A stretch of 64,000 nt of DNA from Apostichopus japonicus. Taxonomy: Eukaryota > Echinodermata > Holothuroidea > Aspidochirotida > Stichopodidae. Below, piece after piece: positions 51,501-61,325 of the stretch (position 1 is its first letter; every line of letters starts with the position of its first letter). The notes below the pieces were generated by a model that worked only from the letters and a program-made list of their open reading frames with translations, made no database searches and had not been told where the DNA came from. The position numbers and the translations under genes were made by a program. The DNA is taken from contig NC_092569.1 in assembly GCF_037975245.1 (NCBI RefSeq), positions 11,286,501 to 11,350,500 of the forward strand, given 5' to 3'.

Positions 51501-53426
51501 CTAGGTTCTCCAGCGAAGGAGGTCTGATTCAGTTAACTTCTATCGTGTTTGGAATGCATACAAGCACGGGTTTGAAAGTCCAAGCGGTGATCACTGGCTT
51601 GGTAACGACAAGATTCACGACCTTACAACTCAGAAGTCATACCAACTTAAGGTGGATCTGACAGATTCAACTGGTTCACAGTACTACGCCCTCTACTCCA
51701 GATTCAGCATTGGAGACGAGGATAACAAATATACGCTCTCTTTAGGCTCGTTCTCTGGAAATGCAGGTTGGTGTATTTTGCAACATTTACTTTATAAAAC
51801 TTTGGTTTGATAACTTTCGTTCTTGGTTTGGTTAACAATGCACCACACTCCACAGGATTCACAGAAAAATGCTCGAGAAAAAGAAAGTTGCTAAGTGAAA
51901 CAAAAAATATAAACATATAATATATTACCCCTTTTTACAGTTGCTGTTAATCGTCATCTACTACATCAGTACTGTCTTAAATAGTGATTTTAATAAACCT
52001 ACAAGACCTCGTGGCTAAATTTTGAGAAGGGAATGGGAAACAAAAATGCACTCAAGTTTAATATAATTTGACCAGCCACACGTTTGGCATTACTTACTCA
52101 TTGGAAGATGCAGTTATCAAATATATCATAATTAAAACAAAAACTGAGCCTAATGCTATTCAATCTACTTGCTGATCGAAAAGACACGAACAATGATTAC
52201 CTTAACTGTTCGAGTCTGAAAAACTGGAATTTTAGAACAAACGTTTTAACTTTGACACAACAACTGAATCTGCTGTAATAGATGTGGGCTATGTCTATAT
52301 CACTATTAACCAAATATCGCTTGTATTGTGACTGTGATAAGCGATAGAGTTGCGAGGTTTGGCGGGATCACGACCACTACACCAGTCTACATTGGTTTTA
52401 AATTCCTCTTTTTTGTTATATTGAGAATATTTCAATGACAACGGTGTTCATATGATGTCCTCATTAATCACTTTACTATGATATCATTAATCTGAACAAA
52501 TGCAATGATGTACATAATTTAATCGAATGTGACTCATGCACACCACACATTCGGAAGTGATGATATTGACACCATATATGATGTGATGTTAAATTGGTGA
52601 ATGTGTCTCTCAAAGGCGAAAACAAGTTTTGAACTAATGCACAATTGGGTAGTTATAATCTCGTTGACGAAAAGACTTCCTGAATGATGCATCTTATCCC
52701 TTTAGATTCGCCCTGAAACAAATTCATCTAATCGAACATTTCTTTCACTTCCGATGAATTGAGTATATTGAAAAACTAAATGTACGAACCTGGCTTACAT
52801 AAAGAATGAAAACGAATAGTTTTCAAATCGAAGTGGCGATAAATTATATCCATTTATCCACACCCACCAGCCTCTCCCCTCCTCTCACTACAAATAACCA
52901 TACTTCCTTTTGCACTTAAACAAAATCATAATAATATTCACATACAAGCATGTATTGAATACTTGCAAGCATGGTTACATATACATTAAAGGTTAAATAC
53001 GGTTATTAAATTAATTCTAAAGTTTAACTGACAACAAATTCCTGCCATGTTATGGTTTGAGTTTTTCCATTTCCTATGTATGCGATGCTGATTAAATACG
53101 TCCTTTTTTTCATCCTCTCAGGTTATAACTCTATGGGCTTGAACTCCGGAGATCCGTTCAGCACGCGCGATAGGGACAACGATGGCACGGATGATTGCAA
53201 CTGTGCACAGAGGCATCAAGGTGCCTGGTGGTACCCTCATCGTTATTATAATGATAACAATAATTGCTTTAAATGGTATGGAAGTGGATATTACCGCCAT
53301 TGCACTTATGCTAACCTCAACGGAGACTTCCAGTACAGCGACTACAGCGGAATCTTCTGGTATAAACTTTCTGGGAACGATTGCGGTATTGCCGGTACAA
53401 AAATGAGGATACGACCAGTTGGATAA
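42420..53426 (+). CDS. Gene C: signal peptide / half-FReD / TIL / EGF / FReD secreted protein
   Basis: Eight exons join perfectly in frame: 42420-42500, 47139-47169, 48389-48561, 49088-49352, 49791-49999, 50348-50665, 51505-51766, 53122-53426, giving 547 codons plus TAA. Order: signal peptide; short linker; incomplete FReD (subdomains A and B); TIL domain; TILa-like tail with one EGF-like domain; complete FReD with calcium-loop DRDND and two conserved C-terminal cysteines. The ATG is chosen because a hydrophobic segment follows at once and the exon ends in GTAAGT. All introns are GT-AG. Probably secreted recognition or lectin-like protein (family knowledge plus inference). It is the only intact, complete member of the cluster, a diverged paralogue of genes A and D in opposite orientation. 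Confidence 0.92.
43756..44390 (+). repeat. ~295-bp tandem duplication in gene C intron 1
   Basis: CAGTCTGCTTCTACGA begins at 43756, 44050 and 44349. Units 1 and 2 are nearly identical over their length, including AATGCAGATTGTCTACCGCA. The third copy is truncated after about 40 bases. Confidence 0.92.
46260..46350 (+). ncRNA. U2 snRNA-like 5' segment (pseudogene or snRNA-derived element)
   Basis: The first 28 bases (ATCGCTTCTCGGCCTTTTGG then CTAAGATC) match the invariant 5' end of U2 snRNA. TAGTATCTGTTC follows, where U2 has the branch-site pairing region and stem IIa start. The five bases before TAGTA read TTGTC instead of AAGTG, so the GTAGTA box is CTAGTA. A short hairpin (TTCCC/GGGAA) stands where stem IIa should be, and then similarity fades. 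No Sm site (AATTTTTG-like) or 3' stem-loops are evident. It lies in gene C intron 1, same strand. Most likely a pseudogene or U2-derived SINE, less likely a variant snRNA. Confidence 0.6.
47139..47169 (+). CDS. Gene C exon 2, linker
   Basis: 31 nt, phase 0 to 1. Reads ASADVPDQSS. Acceptor CACTCAG, donor GTAAGT. Position and phases match the gene A/D linker exon although the sequence differs. Confidence 0.75.
47379..47472. repeat. GGGAGGA minisatellite, about 13 units
   Basis: Perfect 7-bp purine repeat on the plus strand in gene C intron 2. The strand asymmetry allows triplex (H-DNA) formation, and array length is likely polymorphic. The polyproline-like frame on the minus strand is an artefact of it. 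Confidence 0.95.
48389..48561 (+). CDS. Gene C exon 3, FReD-1 subdomain A
   Basis: 173 nt, phase 1 to 0. Reads SSYFLFQSTEYPKDCQEI, YTIKPAGFPEPFEVYCDN and ends DGWT. NASG is a possible N-glycosylation site. Acceptor GTTATAG, donor GTAAGT. Confidence 0.92.
49088..49352 (+). CDS. Gene C exon 4, FReD-1 subdomain B
   Basis: 265 nt, phase 0 to 1, the same size as the FReD-B exons of gene A. Reads VIQRRTNGFINFNRNW, EFWLGNEQTAYLTNQ and ends GGNAG. Only 438 nt of intron follow before the TIL exon, with no C-terminal FReD exon in it. Confidence 0.93.
49791..49999 (+). CDS. Gene C exon 5, TIL-type cysteine-rich domain
   Basis: 209 nt, phase 1 to 0. WCPSNTRFANSTCERRC, CICPDGYMIQGEDCIP and QCGCFVQEKG show the TIL cysteine spacing. 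NSTC offers a glycosylation sequon. Donor GTAAGT. Confidence 0.92.
50348..50665 (+). CDS. Gene C exon 6, TILa tail, EGF-like domain and FReD-2 subdomain A
   Basis: 318 nt, phase 0-0. DGESFVNSDCTSRVNCSD is the TILa-like tail. CSDDATCQERDGVQRCIC then FEGDGITC is an EGF-like domain of nidogen type. KDCYEIYNTG through GGGWT starts the second FReD. The gene A/D exon in this position lacks the EGF. Confidence 0.93.
51505..51766 (+). CDS. Gene C exon 7, FReD-2 subdomain B
   Basis: 262 nt, phase 0 to 1. Reads VLQRRRSDSVNFYRVW, HWLGNDKIHDLTTQ and ends FSGNAG. The usual EFWLGN reads DHWLGN. Donor GTTGGT. Confidence 0.92.
53122..53426 (+). CDS. Gene C exon 8, FReD-2 C-terminal (binding) exon
   Basis: 305 nt, phase 1 to stop TAA. 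FSTRDRDNDGTDDCNCAQ (calcium loop), HQGAWWYPHRYYND, then NLNGDFQYSDYSG and TKMRIRPVG. It is about ten residues longer than gene A/D in the region between the WWY block and NLNG, and adds cysteines there (NNC, RHC). Confidence 0.93.
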
Positions 53427-53787
53427 CAAACAATATCTACCATATACATATAGATTGTAAAGTTTCGTAAAATATGGATCCTGAGATTTTATTATCAATT
53501 ATGCAATTACAGTTTCATCAGCTTTCCAGAATTTACTCGTCAGCCTTGCATACCAAAAGTTCATCGGACTATATAATTTTTTTCCTCTGTTTCAGAGGAC
53601 TATTGAGTATTACAACAACAATATGGTGGACACAACCAAAAGCAGTAATGTGACAGTTATGTGTAGAAAAATTGAAGTGGAGATAGATCTAGGAAAGTTC
53701 ACATATGAAAGGTACATCTGTTGCATCCATTTTGTTTACCATTTTAAAGTGAAACACGAACTTATGTGTACGCTAACCAAAACGCAA

Positions 53788-53809
53788 AATAAAAATATCA
53801 ACAAATAAA
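53788..53809 (+). terminator. Likely polyadenylation signals of gene C
   Basis: AATAAA at 53788-53793 and again at 53804-53809, about 360 nt after the stop codon. Confidence 0.55.
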
Positions 53810-55708
53810 AAAGTCCTCGACCTGTCTTCATTTGAGAGTACCAACACAGCATGATGTATTTACATCTTCAGTTGTGTCTGCCTTATATATGGATGACGCA
53901 CACAGACCCACCCGCCTGCATCACTGCAAAGGTTACGATTCTCATCGAAACGGGTTTTATTTGCCCCCGCCCCCCCCCCACCCCGCCCGCTTTGCCATGC
54001 ACCCTACCCCGTTCTATTCTGAGCCGTTCTTGTTTTTCTGCTAAAAATGTTACAAATTATTCTACGAACATAGTTGTTTTAAAATCTACCGTTCACCTCT
54101 TCTAGAATGAAAAACTAACCGGCCATGTTAGAGCACGGTGCTGGGGTGACCATATCAATTACTATTGATAATGAACAAACTTTATATCACATAGCTAGGA
54201 TTAGTACTAGATATCATCTTCCATATTTTACAGATTTCATACATGTTACAGCAAGTGCCAATGCACAAGACTTGTGTATTTTCCCATTTTAACGGAATAG
54301 CAAGTAATGAAACTATAAAAGATGTGGTTAGATAAAACGTCTTGCCAAAGTTCTTCTTGTTTTTCTGGTTCACCATTCTCATTTGGATGGACGCTGTCTC
54401 ATCTATTTCTTTCGCTGTTATTGGTCACCATCAATGGACCCTATGATGAGCAATACGTTTGTTACCTTGCCTGCCTGCATTGACGTAAACGTCACAGCAT
54501 TGAAGTGTGTCTTGGCAACATCCAAGGTAACTCCTTGCCCCAACCCTTGCTGACGTCATCATTACCTTCCCTTGGGAGACTTACACATTGCAAGAAAAAA
54601 TAATCTTTTTCAAAGAGCCGATGTTGAACTGCAAGAAGCAGCTTACTGGGATACATAATTATATGCCATTGAGAAAAGTGGTGTTTATAAATATTTTCGC
54701 AAGTTACGAGCTCTAAACTGAGTTATTATTCTTGTTGATGACCAGTTGTCATTACTTTGAGTAGGTCAGCCCTTCCCTCCCATCCCTACCATCCCTTCCC
54801 TCACTCTCCCCTTCCCTCTCCGTTTCCGTCTCTCTCCCCTTCCTCATACCTTACTTTACTTCTTTCTACTCCCTTTGTATCTATCACGTGTATTCCTTTT
54901 TAAAGAGGTGAGAATTAGAACAATTAAGTTTAAACATATTTGTCCTTATTTAGGCATAAACGTTATTCGGAAACGAATTTATCGGATTTTTCTTCTCTCG
55001 CCATTAAATAACCAGATCTTCATTTGGGTTGCATTATTAGTGCACCACGGCACGGCGCATATCGAGGACACATGTCACAACGGACCATGTTAATGTTACC
55101 AGCAGGTCTAATGGAATTTTAAGAGAGAATCGGTTCTTTCTCCTATTAGCTGAGTGAAATTCAGTTTCCTTTAGGGGAAAAAACAGCGTATTTTTCCGTT
55201 TTAGATTGGCATCGTTGTTATACTTCTTTGACAAACGCTTGAAGATGAGTGAAACCCTTAGTCTTGCTTCAAAAGAATAAAAAAACTGTATTGTCTGCAA
55301 TCTGATGCAAACTTAATGAACTATTACGTTTGTTGTAGATTGTTGAAATGGTTACTAAATTCATAGCATTTGATAAATAATAACTTTGCATCACAATAAT
55401 GATTTTTTTCCGTTGAAATATGTTAATACAATGTATCATAGTGTTGAAATTGCCACTGAATATTAACAGAGAGGTTTTAATATTAAAACGTCACTTCTAC
55501 GATTCCATATTTTCTGAAAACAACGAATTAAACTTTGCATGATGGCACAAGGATAGTAAAAAATTCTACTGTCAGTATTTAGTCCATTATTACGCAACAG
55601 TTTGTGCTATTACAACTGCTACATAAACGTTTGTGATATAAAATTGCCACACGATGTTTCGATGAACTCATTTAAATCTAGTTTTTGAGTGGCAGTGTCG
55701 GTGTCTAA

Positions 55709-55754
55709 GGGGGGGGGGGGGGGGGGTGGTGGGTTGGGTTGGGTTTGGTGGGTG
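55709..55754 (+). repeat. Poly-G / GGGTT tract, copy 2 equivalent of 24015-24056
   Basis: Starts with about 20 consecutive G, then GGTGGTGGGTTGGGTT. It differs in structure from copy 1, showing fast turnover, or sequencing uncertainty in the homopolymer. Confidence 0.75.
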
Positions 55755-56059
55755 CTAAAACCATACGGATATACTATGTTCGTTTCTTTCATTTTCAGGT
55801 CATACCGGGCTTGATCCATCATCCAGTGTAATTAGGAATTGAAATAAATAAAATGGTAAATATGAGAAAAGAAGTGGTTTTTTTTTCTCAAGGTTGTACT
55901 TTCAATTTGATGTTTGGAATATTAAACGTTAAATTTCTTATAAATGAGCAAATATTGATAAAAGAACAAGAAACATGTCCATTACTACGGTGCATTGCGT
56001 TGATATATATTGATATACATTAACTTCATCACTGGAGTATATTCATTGTTTTCCTGTTC

Positions 56060-56065
56060 TTTATT
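56060..56065 (-). terminator. Likely polyadenylation signal of gene D
   Basis: AATAAA on the minus strand about 157 nt past the gene D stop, conserved with 24359-24364. Confidence 0.5.
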
Positions 56066-56221
56066 GTGACGTCGATGTACTATTCTTCAATATCAGTCAC
56101 GTGACTTCTCAATCCATATTTTCAGTCAAATTTCTTCTATATACTTTTGAGGAAAAAGATACTAGCTCGATCTGCTCCAATATTTGTGTAAGCATATTTG
56201 TCTAGAGATCCCTCAAACTAC

Positions 56222-56487
56222 CTACTGAAAGGGACGAATCTTCATTTCTGAATATTTGATGTTATAATAACTGCCGGGTAAGTAATACCAATAAAGACTG
56301 CTATAACTATCTCGGCTGGCATGGTAGTCTCCATTGAGGTTGGAATAATGACAATTCTTGTACCACCAGGCACCGTGATAATTAACAGCACAGTTAGAAC
56401 TATAAACATCGTTGTCACTGTCCTTTGTACTGAACTGGTAGTTGAGGTGATAACGAAGAGCATAACCATCAGGGTTGCTGCGAGAGT
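56222..56487 (-). pseudogene. Gene D FReD-2 C-terminal (binding) exon
   Basis: 266 nt, phase 1 to TAG. QFSTKDSDNDVYSSNCAV, HGAWWYKNCHYSNLNGDYH and SEMKIRPFQ. It keeps the usual SNLNG that gene A lost, and ends three residues earlier than gene A through CAG to TAG. Confidence 0.9.
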
Positions 56488-57428
56488 CTGCAAAGAAGAA
56501 CGAAGAACAGATATATAAACATTCTATCTAATGTCACTGAAATACAGACATATTGATTAGCTTGAAATGAGAGTTCAATTTATTAAGAGTTTCATTAATG
56601 AATTATCGTTTATGGTTCATTATTCCACTTATTGCAAATTAAATGTTATCTTTTATTATTCTTAGTTTCTTTCAATAAGGTTTTTTAATTTTATACCACA
56701 ATCTTATTTCGGTACTGCTGAATCACATATGCTGTAATATCTAAGAACAAAATATATAAAATAAAATACAAAACATGACGTATAATAAGGTGTATCAAAA
56801 GCGTTTATACTGTTTCAATGAAATAAACCGCAGTAAAGTATGTTAACTAATACGGCATCATTGTTGCAAGAAAATGACTCAAAAGCAAACATTGTGGCCT
56901 GAAACTTGGTTTTGCCCTTCTGATACAGTTAAATGATGCTAATTTTAATTTTGTGCAATTGTATATTCGAAAAAAAGTATTGTATACATAGTGTATGATT
57001 GTTGCGTGGACGTGGGTGCATAGGTCAGTGTATAGCAGAGGTGTCTATGTGTAGGTCTGAAATTGGACAACAACATGGTATGAGAATGATTCACTTTGCT
57101 GTTGATGTTTAATGGATTAGGTAATCTTATTAGTGTCTTTGTTTTACTTATTTATGAAAGGAAGGATACAAATCTCAAGAAGAGAAATACGGATAAATCA
57201 ATCCATCCACTCGTCATCGTGTTAATATATTATTGCATTATCACTGCAAATCATTTATTTATGTAAGTCTTCGGTCAAATATATGTAGGAAACCTTATAA
57301 TATGATATTCCCAAGATAACACATAATAAAGAACATTTAACTACGTACAGACCGTAGAAGCATTTATAGTTTTAGAATTGTTCAAATATCTAAATGATGT
57401 GTATGTAACCAACTAAATTGTAACAAAC

Positions 57429-57693
57429 CCGCTGTTCCACTGTAGGTTCCAAGTTGAGATAACCGATATTTGTCGCTTTCGTCATTAATCCGGAAGTTGT
57501 CAAACTTGGCATAGTATGGAGTACCATCTCTGTTCACCAGATCGATCCTTATTTCATATCTCTTTTGATTGGTCAAGTTAGAAAGCTTATCATTTCCAAG
57601 CCAAAACTCGTGGTCTAATTCTCCAAAACCTTCTTTGTAGCTGTCCCATCCGAGGTAGAAATCCTCGGTTCCATCCACACGACGCTGAAAAAC
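57429..57693 (-). pseudogene. Gene D FReD-2 subdomain B exon
   Basis: 265 nt, open. Two amino-acid changes relative to gene A (IDL for IDM, KFDNF for KFDYF). Confidence 0.9.
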
Positions 57694-58467
57694 CTTTGTT
57701 TAAAAGTGTGAATAAGAGGAATACTTTTGTCATGATCAAATATAGCAAGCGATTAACTAAATTGTCAACATTCTTAGAAACATTAGAGTTGAAAATCGTA
57801 GACTTAAACGAATTTGAAGGAACTGATAAAGGAAAACCTCTTTAAAACATTTTTATTTAATTTATTTCCATTACGTAGATCGTTCGTTCTACTGCAGATA
57901 TTAGCCTGTAATGAGAGTATGACAAAATGACAATTCGCTTGAAAGGGATCTTTAAATCGTGAGAGAGCAGATACATAGTAATGGCTTCAGTGTGGATATT
58001 TTCCTGAAGGAAAATACAGTTCAGTATTTGTTCACTATAAGAATATATTGTATTTGCATATTTTACTCGTCGTTTAATATTCTATGTAGAATGGAACAGG
58101 GTTATTTTGATATATGGTAACTGTGGTTTAAAGTGAATTCATTAAGAACGAATATCCATTTTTATTTATAGCCTTGTATCAATGACGGTCACTACACTGG
58201 TTTGTGATTTTGTTTGTCTATTCTACTACAATCGACCAGAAGGTATATTCTATGACTCTTGTACTTTTGTGCACAATAGTGCTTTGTAGTGCAATGTAAT
58301 GCATTGTATTTTCTTACGTGCATCTAGGGCATTGATTGTGTTTGTTACAGTACAATGTAGTGTAGTATTGTGTGTTCATTGTGGTTCAATATCTAAAGTA
58401 TAGTTTAATACAGTGTATTGCCGATTAAGTGTGGTTATGCGCGGTTATGATCAATAGAATGACTTAC

Positions 58468-58686
58468 CGTCCATCCTCCTCCGTCAGTCATGTTGCAGTA
58501 AACCTCAAAGGCCTCGCCGGTCCATCCGGTTGGTTTGATTCTGTATATATCGTTATCCTCGGATCCATCCTCGTAAATTTCCTGACAGTCTTTAGGATGG
58601 CATGCATATTCTTCATCCCATGTGATCTGCCCGTTGGTACAAACACCTTTTCTTGTACATCCAGGGTTCACGTAAGAGCCACCTTC
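58468..58686 (-). pseudogene. Gene D TILa tail and FReD-2 subdomain A exon
   Basis: 219 nt, open in the gene A frame, about five nucleotide differences. EGGSYVNPGCTRKGVCTNGQ start, GGGWT end. Confidence 0.88.
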
Positions 58687-59093
58687 CTGAAACACAAAAT
58701 AATTCTTTACTTTAGTTTTTACAGATTACATTTAACCCTGATGTTGTGTTTTTTGTATCATCCATGGTAAATACTGTTCTGTATTGTACTGTCCCTTTGT
58801 AAGCACTAAAATTCCATACGCGGAGTAAACTATAATTTGACAGGTATTCCAATAACTGTTTAGTTGAATGGACTCAAAAATAATTTATATATTGGAGTTT
58901 GATTGAACTTATATTGCATTCATTATAAAAGATAGTATTTTCAGTGACTGACTGGTTATATGGAAAAGTCTTCAACTATGCTGTTGTTTGGAGAATAGTT
59001 GTTGGAAACTGTCATAGTGAATATTCTTTGACATATAGCTCAAGATTTGACTGCCTAAAAGTTTAAAAATCAAATGAAAAACAAACAACTTAC

Positions 59094-59304
59094 TGGAATA
59101 ACTGTTTGTCCCTCTGATTCGTAACATCCACACTGTTCTTGAGGTACACAGTCTGATCCCTTCATGAAGTATCCATCGGAACAAACACAGGCTTCGGCTT
59201 CACTACAGACCCCATCCTGACACACTTCTGGAGCACCACAAGTCCGCTGACAGGAGTTCAGCAGTTTCTATAGACCATGTTGTTGGGACAAAGTGTTATA
59301 ACGT
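59094..59304 (-). pseudogene. Gene D TIL exon with one-base deletion
   Basis: 211 nt. Gene A has AACTGCAGTAACTCC; here it reads AACTGCTGAACTCC, giving TGA at 59258-59260. Downstream text is otherwise conserved (CSDGYFMKGSDC in the original frame), so the loss is young. Confidence 0.9.
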
Positions 59305-60025
59305 CTGCGGGAATAAATATGTCGGTAAAATTGAAACATATTGATGATGTAAACTTCGTTGTGTATTTTAACTGCAATGAATATGCTGTGAAACTTGTAT
59401 CAAATGCCAATATTACAACATGCTCCATCAGAAAAACAAACACATGGCCAGGTGTAAATGATCTCTAGCGATATCATCATATATTGTTATTGTTCTTAGA
59501 TAAGCTCTTAACATACGTGGCAACTGTTTACCTGACAAAACTGAATCCATTAGTTGTCAGCCTAAAAATGAAGCAGTAATTTCCTTAAGTTACTGTTTCA
59601 CATAATAGTAATACAAATAGCAAAGGGAAGGTACAAGTTACACTGGTGATTGGGTAAACATGGGCAGATCCACGAAGTAAACAGTAAGGCAGTGTGGCAC
59701 ATGGGTCGTTAAAGCTGATTCCCATGTAGGGGAATCTGCGGTCGCTCTCCCAGAAAAAAAAGTTTCGACTTTAGATTGCAGATTTAGGCTATAAATTATG
59801 TCTAATATTAGGCTTTTACTTAAGAATGTGCCAATAACTACATTTGTTTGTGTTGCGTTGAAGGGGAGGGGGTGGGGGTCATCACAGGTTTCTGGATCAG
59901 CGCCTGATACGGCTATATGAAGTCCAAGCTGCCAATTGTGGTGAACTAAAGGTCATCTGACCTGATAACTGGGCTAAGGGGAACAAATATTAAGGATATT
60001 AGGCAGAAATGTTGATATAACTTAC

Positions 60026-60290
60026 CTGTTCTTCCAGAAAAAATTCCGAGACTGAACAACTTGAAGTTGCTGAATTCATCACTAATGCGGAAGTTATCGT
60101 AAGAAACACGGATTAAGGAACCATGTGATGACGTCATCTCAATGACCAATTGATACTTCTTTTGATTGGTCAAGTAAGAAAGCCTCTCATTACCGAGCCA
60201 GAATTCCTGAGATAAAAAGCCGAAGCCAGACTTGTAGCTGTCCCAGTCACGACTGAAGTCGATGGAACCGTCAATGCGACGTTGTATTAC
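60026..60290 (-). pseudogene. Gene D FReD-1 subdomain B exon
   Basis: 265 nt, open. About four nucleotide differences from gene A. Again joined to the TIL exon, with no C-terminal FReD exon between. Confidence 0.88.
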
Positions 60291-60549
60291 CTAACAGTGT
60301 AAATGATTTAGGAAATGATATCAAAGTCATTAATGTGTGTATTGTGAAAAAACGTCATTAGAAACTATTATTTTGCCAAAGTTAGTCTATAATGCTTTAT
60401 ATCAGGATATGCATACTGTGTATTATGTATGCACATCTACCTATTGTGGTATCACCCGGAAAAAATTGGCAAATAAAAAGGGGGAGGGAAAGAGAAACAG
60501 CATAAGAGAGCAAGAAACATGTAAAAGTAAAACGACTGTAGAGACCTAC

Positions 60550-60719
60550 CGTCCATCCACCAGAACTGTCTGAGTTATCACAGTAAACCTCAAAAGGTTC
60601 TAGATAGCTATCTGGTTTGATCATGAAAACACCAGTGGAGTTATGAGATGAACATTGCTCCTGGAATTCTCTGCAATCTCTCGGGTAATTCGATTGTTGG
60701 TAGAAGAAAAACGACGAAC
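60550..60719 (-). pseudogene. Gene D FReD-1 subdomain A exon
   Basis: 170 nt, open. SSFFFYQQSNYPRDC start, GGWT end. A few replacements relative to gene A (for example FQEQC for VQEQC and KPDSY for KPDGY). Confidence 0.87.
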
Positions 60720-61279
60720 CTAGTACGTCCAAGAAAGTAAATTGGTTTGCTTTTGAGAGTTGATTAACAGTGAAGTTTAAATAAAATGTTATTGTCATGT
60801 CTAACTAGCATGCGATGAATCTAAATATTAACGTATTATAAGAATAATGTTTTTAGCACGCTGTTGCCTGTTCTAGCTGATATCCAACTTATCATTTGAA
60901 GTACACAAATCTTTCCAAATCGAACGAAAACGAAAAGTATATTTGTATAAAACATTCACAAGAAATGATCACTGAATGTTAATACCGATTGCTAAGGAAG
61001 TAACATCATAAATCTAACATAAACCTATGTATTCAAAAAATTCTAATGATATTTAATCATGACGTCTTACCTGAAGACTTCATTTACATAACATTAAAGG
61101 ACTGCAAAGTTAACTTACTTAAACTATTATCACTGACCGTTAAATACCACTGATTAGGAAATAGCATCATAATTATAACGTTAATACACATATTCGTAAA
61201 ATTTGTATGTTACTTAATCATGACGTCATATTTTGATGACTCATTTACATAAGATTAGAGGCCTGCCAAGTTCACTTAC

Positions 61280-61325
61280 CTACACTATTATCACCAGTGT
61301 TGTCATTGATTGTCTGTAGAGCATC
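61280..61325 (-). pseudogene. Gene D linker exon
   Basis: 46 nt, same phases as gene A. First codon GAT instead of AAT. Splice sites intact. Confidence 0.65.

Larger units (their letters stand above)
53810..56221. other. Convergent interval between genes C and D
   Basis: 3' flanks of both genes. The second copy of the segmental duplication begins at about 54596. A C-rich run lies at 53964-53981. No gene recognised. Confidence 0.5.
56222..61325 (-). pseudogene. Gene D: copy of gene A with a frameshifted TIL exon
   Basis: Exons match gene A one for one: 61280-61325, 60550-60719, 60026-60290, 59094-59304, 58468-58686, 57429-57693, 56222-56487. All splice sites are kept. The TIL exon is 211 nt instead of 212: one base is missing near 59258, so the frame reads MVYRNC then TGA (59258-59260). 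Translation would stop after the half-FReD and a few TIL residues. All other exons are open, including an intact C-terminal FReD exon, so the break is recent, polymorphic, or a sequencing error. Skipping the TIL exon alone would not restore frame (phase 1 to 0). The first exon lies beyond the window. Confidence 0.82.

Noticed and set aside
53118-53498. 126-codon minus-strand open frame
   Set aside because: Antisense to the last exon of gene C.
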